Below, piece by piece: positions 58,073-64,000 of a DNA stretch of 64,000 nucleotides. A model generated the notes under the pieces. It had not been told where the DNA came from. It saw only the letters and a list, made by a program, of their open reading frames with translations, and searched no databases. Origin of the DNA: Ceratobasidium sp. AG-K (taxonomy: Eukaryota; Basidiomycota; Agaricomycetes; Cantharellales; Ceratobasidiaceae); the NCBI GenBank assembly GCA_037039685.1, contig JAWNGF010000001.1:2604001-2668000 (forward strand), written 5' to 3'. A program made the position numbers and the translations under genes. Numbering within the stretch: position 1 is the stretch's first letter; each line of letters opens with the position of its first letter.

Positions 58073-59508
58073 TTACCCATAATTCAACACAACGTCTGTA
58101 TCCGAGTCGGGGTGGTCCAGTGCAGGCGGAATTGCAGGTGCGACTACATTGCTCTTGGCTGATTTGGGGACCAGTGACCGAGGTTTGGCAACAACCAAGT
58201 CGGCCAGCGCTTCCTCAGCATCTTGCCACATATCTCGCTGGCCCCAGACGGATGCGATCGCCCCAACTATCATCCAAGTACCTATAAGATGGGCGTACCT
58301 AGAGCTATGATCGACTTGGCTACGTATGACAGGCTCAGCTGTGTCGGGTTTTGGAGCCGAAAGCGAGACGCCCAAGTCCACTTCTACTTCAATTGGGCCC
58401 TCTGTTTCGAGGTCTTGTCGTATGGTGGCGATACAAGCCCGGGCGATTTCACGTAGGTGAGAAATGTCTTCGCTGCGTAACGACGTGTCGAGTTGTGCGA
58501 GAAGTGAGAACGCCCATTGCTGGTGGTGCTGGGGAAAGTGGCAAGGTCGAGCAAAGGCAGGTGAGGGAGCGAAGTCATCGGCACTTTCGAGCGATTTTCG
58601 TATCCAGTGCGCGATAAACATGAGTAGGTGGATCGTGGCGTGCTGTATGTGATTTCAGTACCAACATAAAGCTGAGAGGAGTGGTCAACTTACATCATTC
58701 ATGTTCTTGACGATCGAAGGAATGGGTTTCCGAGGCTCCCATGCAGGTGTTTCCTAGTTTATGTCGAGTTAGGAATAGCCAAACGAAATGGCAAAACGAC
58801 ATACTTCCATATCTACCAGAGAAGGTTTAACATCTTCGTCATCGATGATACCAGCGGTTTGGATATTGCTCGCAACACCAGATACGTTTTGTTGAGCTTT
58901 TGATTCAGAAGTGTCTTGCTGGGCCACTGTTACAGACCGGGGGGTAAACGCTGTCGAGGGAGGATAACTGATAGGTTGGGGTTTGTTGACCAATGCTGAG
59001 GTGCCATTGATGTAGTGTAACCAGCCTTCCCTGTCTTTGGGTGATGGTATTTTGGGAGTGTGGCTACCAGCCTTGGGTGAAGCACTCGCCTTGGCAGTTC
59101 TCCAAGCCTAAAGATCTGGTAAGTATTATCATGGCGTACGGATCAAATCACCTACTTGTTTGAAGGCCTTAAAAGTTTCCTCAAATGATGTTCTCCATTC
59201 TTGTGAGGGTATACAGGGATGTGGCGGCTTGCGGGTGGTAGAAGTCAAAGGGGCATCTGGAACGTAGTACGGGTTGGTAACGCGAGTTGTATTGGGCAAA
59301 GAACGAGCGTCGCGCCTGGGTGAATCACGGTAAGAGTTTGTAAACACGTTATGGACTCAACTTACCTGACTAGGAACAAGTATTGAGCGCCATCCTCTGG
59401 TTCACCAGAAAAGTCACTTGGAAGATTGGCAACAGGAAGCGCCTGATTTCCCAGAGAGACCTCAGTTTCGTCGTCTTCCGTTTGGTTCCACTTCCGTTTT
59501 GGAGGCAT
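58073..59508 (-). CDS. GEMIN2: Gemin2/Brr1-like SMN-complex protein for snRNP assembly
   Basis: From 59508 the protein begins MPPKRKWNQTEDDETEVSLG, a basic start, then ALPVANLPSDFSGEPEDGAQ and YLFLV. A middle exon has VTNPYYVPDAP and PSQEWRTSFEETFKAFKQ. The conserved C-terminal helical part is LLMFIAHWIRKSLESADDF, WAFSLLAQLDTSLRSEDISH, LREIARACIATIRQ and MIVGAIASVWGQRDMWQDAE. This is the Gemin2 (SIP1) fold that clamps the Sm ring during snRNP assembly. The stop is at 58073. A small insertion (PCHFPQHHQQ) between AFAR and WAFSLL probably marks an unspliced intron in the open frame. It is head-to-head with VPS17. Confidence 0.87.
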
Positions 59509-59683
59509 GGCAGTGAAATGCGATAGTGGTAGACTGAAAGTGGCAGAATAACAAGCGCCCGGCTGGTAACCGATGATTACTCAATAACTGCATAAGACAG
59601 GCGCTTAGTCCGGCCTCTAGAGTCCCTCGCTAGCTACCCACGGCTCTTCGTCGCTTTCATCCAAAAACCAAGGCTCCAGCATC
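59509..59683. promoter_or_regulatory. Short divergent promoter of GEMIN2 and VPS17
   Basis: Only 175 bases separate the two start codons, so the promoters of both housekeeping genes overlap here. Confidence 0.5.
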
Positions 59684-61818
59684 ATGATGGACGATCCGCT
59701 CGGAACATCTCCTTTTGCGTCGTCCCCGGCGCTTCCAGCCTGGCCGTCGACGCCTCACACGCCCAATTCTCCACAGCCAACGCTCCCGAGACCTGCCTCC
59801 CCATTGCCCCCAAGTCAAATCGTAGGACAATACGGAAAGGAGCCTCAGATATACGGACAGCCGACTCCTGGACTAATCTCGCCCCAAGTTAACACTGCTG
59901 CAAACGGTACCACATTTGAGCGGGCGACCAGTATCTTCGTGTCAGAATCACCGGTCTGGACAGGAACAGGCGAGACATTATCGTTCGGATCGATGCACAG
60001 GTAAACCTCTTGACCAACAACTTTGGCCGGTGCTGATAGCTTCTGCTAATAGACAAACCTGCCGAATTTTACTGGTTCTACCTATAGAAATATCTCGCGA
60101 TCCTATGTCGAGTTTCAGCGTTTTGCGGAGCAGATCGCATACTGTAATCCACAGACGATTGTTCCTGCATTACCTCTCCCTCAAACTTCGGCTCCATCTG
60201 ACGAGGAAGGTATGGGTTGCATTGTTTTATTGGTAGTGGACAACAGACCTAATAATAGCGCGTATTAGATGACCGACTGGTAAAAGTGGCCCTCCAGCGC
60301 TGGTTCACCCGAGTTTGCGAAGACCCTATTCTCATACGCGAGGACGAAGTTAGGTCCTTTATCGAAAGTGACTTTGGGGTAAGTCCAAATTTAATCATCC
60401 GCTCGTTCCACCTGACACCTGCTCTAGTACCAACCCACTCCCAGGCCGCGTCGCAAGACTGGTTCCACTTTTAGCCTTATGAAACGGAGTGTACCAGACG
60501 AGGACGAAGACCTAATGAGCGCTCGGCTTGAGCTGACGCGTCTGGAAGTCCAGTTCTTCGATGCGGCCAAGGCAATTGATCGGCTATCCAAAGCTCGCAA
60601 AGGTGCCGGCACAATTTTGCTTACTTCTGCCTGATACTAACTTGATATCAATTACAAGCATTGTCCGCCGCAAATGCCGAAATGGGCAACAAGCTTATCA
60701 ACGTCGCCACTACCGAGGCACATCCACCCTTGGGTGCTGCGTTGCGCAAGTTTGGTCGAGTCTGGCACACCACTAGCGACGTAGACCAGGCCCAGGTGAG
60801 CTGCTTCTCGTTGAATCGCCGCTCAAAATTCTGACTGTTTGTTGCTCGCATAGTCGCTGAGTGAATGTGTGATCATTGGGGATGCATTGGGATACCAGGG
60901 AATGAACGCCAAGGCGGCCAAGGTGCGATCCGAGTCTGTCACTTGCTCGAATTTTCATTGAAACCTACCAAACCTTAGGAAACACTCCAACACCGTACCC
61001 AAGTTCTGGAGGACTACCAAGCAGCGGTCAAAGCGACGATTGCAAAACGCCGTAATATCGAGCGATTGAAAGCTAGCTCCAACATTCGCCCCGAGAAAGT
61101 CGACGAAGCTCTCGAAGACATGGAAGAGGCGAATAAAGTTGAGCAGCTTTTCCAGCGTCGCGTTGAGGGCATATCCGAGAATCTCCACAACGCCCTTCGA
61201 ACCCACGCACGTCATGCTCATGAGGACATCACTCATACTCTTATCGAGCATGCGCGTGCGAGTATACACTACGAAAAAAGCCGTCTGCGAGAGCTTGAGA
61301 CCCTACGTCCAGATGTTGCCAAAGCCAATGGTCCGGCTCAGTCAGTACCTGTGCCCAACGGCCGAGGCCCATTACCCCCACCGATTCGCGGGCCCCTTAT
61401 ACAGCCTCCCCTGGGACCTAACTCCGCACCATCCTCCGGACCGCCGTCGCCGCGAGTGGTCGTGCAGAGAGCAGCCAACCAACAGGCTCAACCCAGCCCT
61501 GTGATGGCTGCACCCGGCGTACCCGGACACTCTAGTCCCCTTCCCCAACAAGCATCAGCCGGACCTTCTACTCCAGTCCAAGTGACCAGCGCCGACCCGC
61601 TAGCTGGAGCGGCAAGACCGCAATCGGCAACTCCAACTAATATGCATGCCTCGCTGCCAGGGCTCCCACCCGCTGCGCCAGGCGGGTCCATTCCTGGCAC
61701 TCCTACTTCACAAGCACCTGCAGCTGTGCACCCTCTTGCCAAATCTATGTTTGTGCAACCAACCCGCCCAAGGCTGGATCCCCGGGAGGCGGCAGCCAAG
61801 TTGGCCAATATGTTCTAG
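59684..61818 (+). CDS. VPS17: Vps17-like retromer sorting nexin (PX-BAR)
   Basis: The start (MMDDPLGTSPFASSP, 59684 or the next Met) opens a Pro/Ser-rich tail. The PX domain begins only if a 44-nt intron at 59888-59931 is removed, giving YLRVRITGLDRNRRDIIVRI. After the intron 60001-60052 it continues TNLPNFTGSTYRNISRSYVE and FQRFAEQIAYCNPQTIVPAL. The Vps5-type BAR region follows: DDRLVKVALQRWFTRVCED, YQPTPRPRRKTGSTFS, DLMSARLELTRLEVQFFDAA and ALGYQGMNAKAAKETLQHRT. Vps17 pairs with Vps5 to tubulate endosomes in retromer recycling to the Golgi. The C-terminus is a long Pro/Ala/Ser-rich tail ending EAAAKLANMF, which looks conserved at its very end. Confidence 0.88.
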
Positions 61819-62065
61819 TAATCCTTATCATAAACACTGTATCGATTTATGCCTTTAATTCCACTTGCTTGTTCCTGGAATCATTATATTACGTCGAAGA
61901 GTGACATTTATGAGATAAAACGCATGTTTGATTCCGTAGGCGCCGAGGTTCAGTTCGCACCCAGAAGCGCCCCGACCATCCATCCAGGCCCCGGATTTGG
62001 CATCCACCGTCATTTATTCTCGATTTCATTCCAAAACCCGCAAGGAAGCACGCCACGAGGCAGAT

Positions 62066-63685
62066 ATGGCTGCAAGGTAAGCCACGCTGCAGCTATCAGA
62101 CTGCCAAACTGACCTACCATTTCTGACGACAGCAGACCTCACTTGCGTGGTAGCAAACGCTCAGGCTCTGAGTTTGACGACGAGGAACCCGTTGCTGGAC
62201 CGAGCTCGATGCATACATCCAACGAGGAGCGGCCACACAAAAAGTGCAAGTCGAACAACTGAATTGTACCATTTTTGATTTTTTAGTCTAACCCATGACC
62301 ACAGCGAAACAAGCAGAGAGTCGGCTTTGCCCCTTGTGTAATAAACGCATTCCTCTACACATGCTAGCGCAGCACACCGAAATGGAGCTAGCGAAAGTGA
62401 ATGAAGTCATGCATGCCAACTCCCCATCAGCAGATACCCATCCTACAGATCCCACGGCCAGGTGCGTGTGTTTCCCCACATAACGCGGCATTTGGTCCTA
62501 CTTAAACTCTCACAGCATTCGTCGAACTGCTGCAATCCGTGCTCGAGCCTCTCTCACTGCGCTCGCTCCTGTTCGTCGACACTCTAACCCTGTGCCGGCT
62601 AATCAAGCCGGATCTGACATGAGCCACACAACCCGACAACCAAGACGTACAAGGCACAGCATAGCAATGGGCCCGGACAGCATGGTTGAACGGAGGCAAA
62701 GACGCGTTGGGGGCGTATGCCCCGTGTGCGAGGATGACGTGCCGGAAGGGTTGGAGGAGCATGTAGACAGGTGCCTGCAGGACGCCGTGTTGCCTCACCG
62801 CCCGCCCCCACCCCCCGAAGCTAGAAGCCCTGTCGTCATCAGACAGGAACCTCCCAGTCCACCTGGAAATGATGAATTCGTTCGTGTCACTGATTTTACT
62901 GATTTTCGAGGTGAGCTCGTGTTTGTATTCTTGGACGTAATAAGTCGCGTGTCTGAAGCGTTTTATTGACAGGCACTGGGTACGATATTCGGGACCGCAA
63001 CGTCGCCGACGTCGATGACGATCTTGATGTGGATGGTGACGAAGACACCGTCCTATACGGGGAGTCACAATTCTTCGAAGGCGATATTATACCTGGGAAC
63101 GACAGCTCTGATCAGAGCTCGCGGCGAGGGCGAAGTACATCTCCCAATTCGGTCGACCATGAACACGAACCTCCGGCTAGAATTTTACGAGAGCTAGTAG
63201 CTGCAGGAAAGCTGGTTTTGACTCAGCGCGATATCGACGTCGAAGGTGACGAGGAAGATGAACGTGTCAGCGTTGCAAGCAGCGCGGATGCTAGCATGAC
63301 CTGGCCACCAGGCGACCCCTCCTTACCTACCGGCGCATTGGACGATAAAGACGCGCAAATCTCTGCACTAATGGCCCAAGTTAAGCAACTGGTACGTCTT
63401 GTTGTGGCCGCTGTACCGCTGGTAAATGACGTGCCGCCGCAGGAATCTGCACTTCAGCAAGCTAACGCGGTCCATGCAAAGAGAAGATCCATCTCGAGTA
63501 ACGAGGAGGCTGCCCTCACAGTCTGCCGCATTTGCTTAGATCCCTTCGTAGAGCCGGTAGTATCGACTGGATGTTGGCACCTTTTCTGTCGCGAGTGTTG
63601 GCTACGAAGCCTGGGCTCGACCAAGTATTGCCCCATTTGCAAGCGAATCACGAGTACGTCGAATCTCAGAAAGGTTTACATGTAA
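62066..63685 (+). CDS. RNF220-like RING E3 ubiquitin ligase
   Basis: Exons 62066-62076, 62136-62245, 62305-62461, 62516-62910, 62973-63391 and 63443-63685 encode 444 residues. A first zinc finger reads RLCPLCNKRIPLHMLAQH, a second GVCPVCEDDVPEGLEEHVDR. The C-terminal RING is VCRICLDPFVEPVVSTGCWH, LFCRECWLRSLGSTKYCPIC, then RITSTSNLRKVYM. That end is close to animal RNF220, whose RING also terminates the protein. RNF220-type ligases ubiquitinate nuclear regulators. The acidic middle may bind substrate. The first three exons depend on a GC-AG intron (62246-62304); if that is wrong the gene starts at 62295. A 51-nt in-frame segment (63392-63442) may be an optional intron. Confidence 0.85.
62246..62304 (+). 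other. Probable GC-AG intron in the RNF220-like gene
   Basis: The donor gcaagt after AAA AAG T and the acceptor accacag join ERPHKK to SKQAESRLCPLC in phase 1. Without it the upstream exon reaches a stop after NN. The fit is good, but a later start codon at 62295 is an alternative. Confidence 0.55.
63392..63442 (+). other. In-frame 51-nt optional intron (exitron-like)
   Basis: The segment opens gtacgt, closes cgcag, is 51 nt and has no stop, so it can be spliced out or translated (VRLVVAAVPLVND and so on). Splicing joins MAQVKQL to ESALQQANAVHAKR, which makes a continuous coiled coil. Confidence 0.55.
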
Positions 63686-63835
63686 TTTTAGAACACTTTT
63701 ATTGTCTGGGGTTGGTCGTTGTCCTTGTTGTAATTCGTCCAGTTGTTCCTGTTTTCGTGTCATTTAGGTTAGCATTTGTTGTACGAACAATAGCAGAATA
63801 GAGTGTAGTAATTCATATCTGGCCTTGTTTTGTCC

Positions 63836-64000
63836 TCAAGGACACTGAATATCAAGAACCAGTCCGTAGGCGGCTCCTTCATCCACATGCCCATCGGGTG
63901 CAGAGCCTGCACAACCACAAACTAATCATAGATCTAGTTGAGGAAACGGGAGACGTGCAACTCACACGGATCAAAGCCCAATCCCCAACTCAGCTCGTTC
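63836..64000 (-). CDS. Possible C-terminal end of a gene that continues past the window
   Basis: On the minus strand, reading in from 64000, ELSWGLGFDP is followed by a donor-like gtgagt and, after about 60 bases, an acceptor gtgcag. The next part reads SAPDGHVDEGAAYGLVLDI and stops at 63836. No family is recognised from so short a piece, so this is only a candidate. Confidence 0.3.

Overview
The window is nuclear DNA from a filamentous basidiomycete (Agaricomycotina). Genes are dense, alternate strands often, and are cut by many short introns of about 45-60 nt. The protein set is ordinary fungal housekeeping plus families typical of this group. The F-box protein with a WD-like C-terminal half, the secreted intradiol dioxygenase and the secreted agmatinase look most like Ceratobasidiaceae (Rhizoctonia relatives), but that placement is inference. 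I rebuilt exon-intron structures by hand from open frames, splice consensus and protein-family logic. I saw no rRNA, tRNA, transposon or CRISPR array.

Layout. 1-5.7 kb: C-terminal part of a TRP-like channel, a glycogen-targeting PP1 regulatory subunit (CBM21), a doubtful small gene, and an ING-type PHD chromatin reader. 5.8-10.9 kb: a head-to-head pair of meiotic recombination genes, SFR1/MEI5 (minus) and PCH2/TRIP13 (plus). 11.5-18.8 kb: a DEP-RGS G-protein regulator, exocyst SEC15 and ARF1. 19-25.9 kb: CFT2/CPSF100 with two apparent frameshifts, a ketopantoate reductase family protein and an F-box protein. 26-34 kb: an MFS transporter with a 7-nt microexon, SET5-like methyltransferase, TOM20 with a giant acidic tail, and an AAA ATPase. 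34.4-42.7 kb: secreted agmatinase family protein, an NGL-type nuclease, the vacuolar TRP channel YVC1 and the Arp2/3 subunit ARPC3. 43-49 kb: secreted intradiol dioxygenase, MGST3-like MAPEG protein and two unrecognised basic proteins. 50-64 kb: mitochondrial AFG1, VAC14, urease accessory ureF, complex I NDUFB9, Gemin2, retromer VPS17, an RNF220-like RING ligase, and the end of one more gene.

The genes do not form a metabolic cluster. Several sit head-to-head with short shared promoters: SFR1/PCH2, ARF1/CFT2, TOM20/AAA, YVC1/ARPC3 and GEMIN2/VPS17. There is a loose membrane-traffic theme (SEC15, ARF1, VAC14, VPS17, YVC1), which may be chance.

Most notable observations: seven or eight introns begin with GC instead of GT; two meiotic regulators share a 538-bp intergenic region; SFR1 has an N-terminal extension of about 290 residues reached through six introns; TOM20 carries an acidic, serine-rich C-terminal tail of more than 250 residues; CFT2 has two frame breaks of opposite sign.
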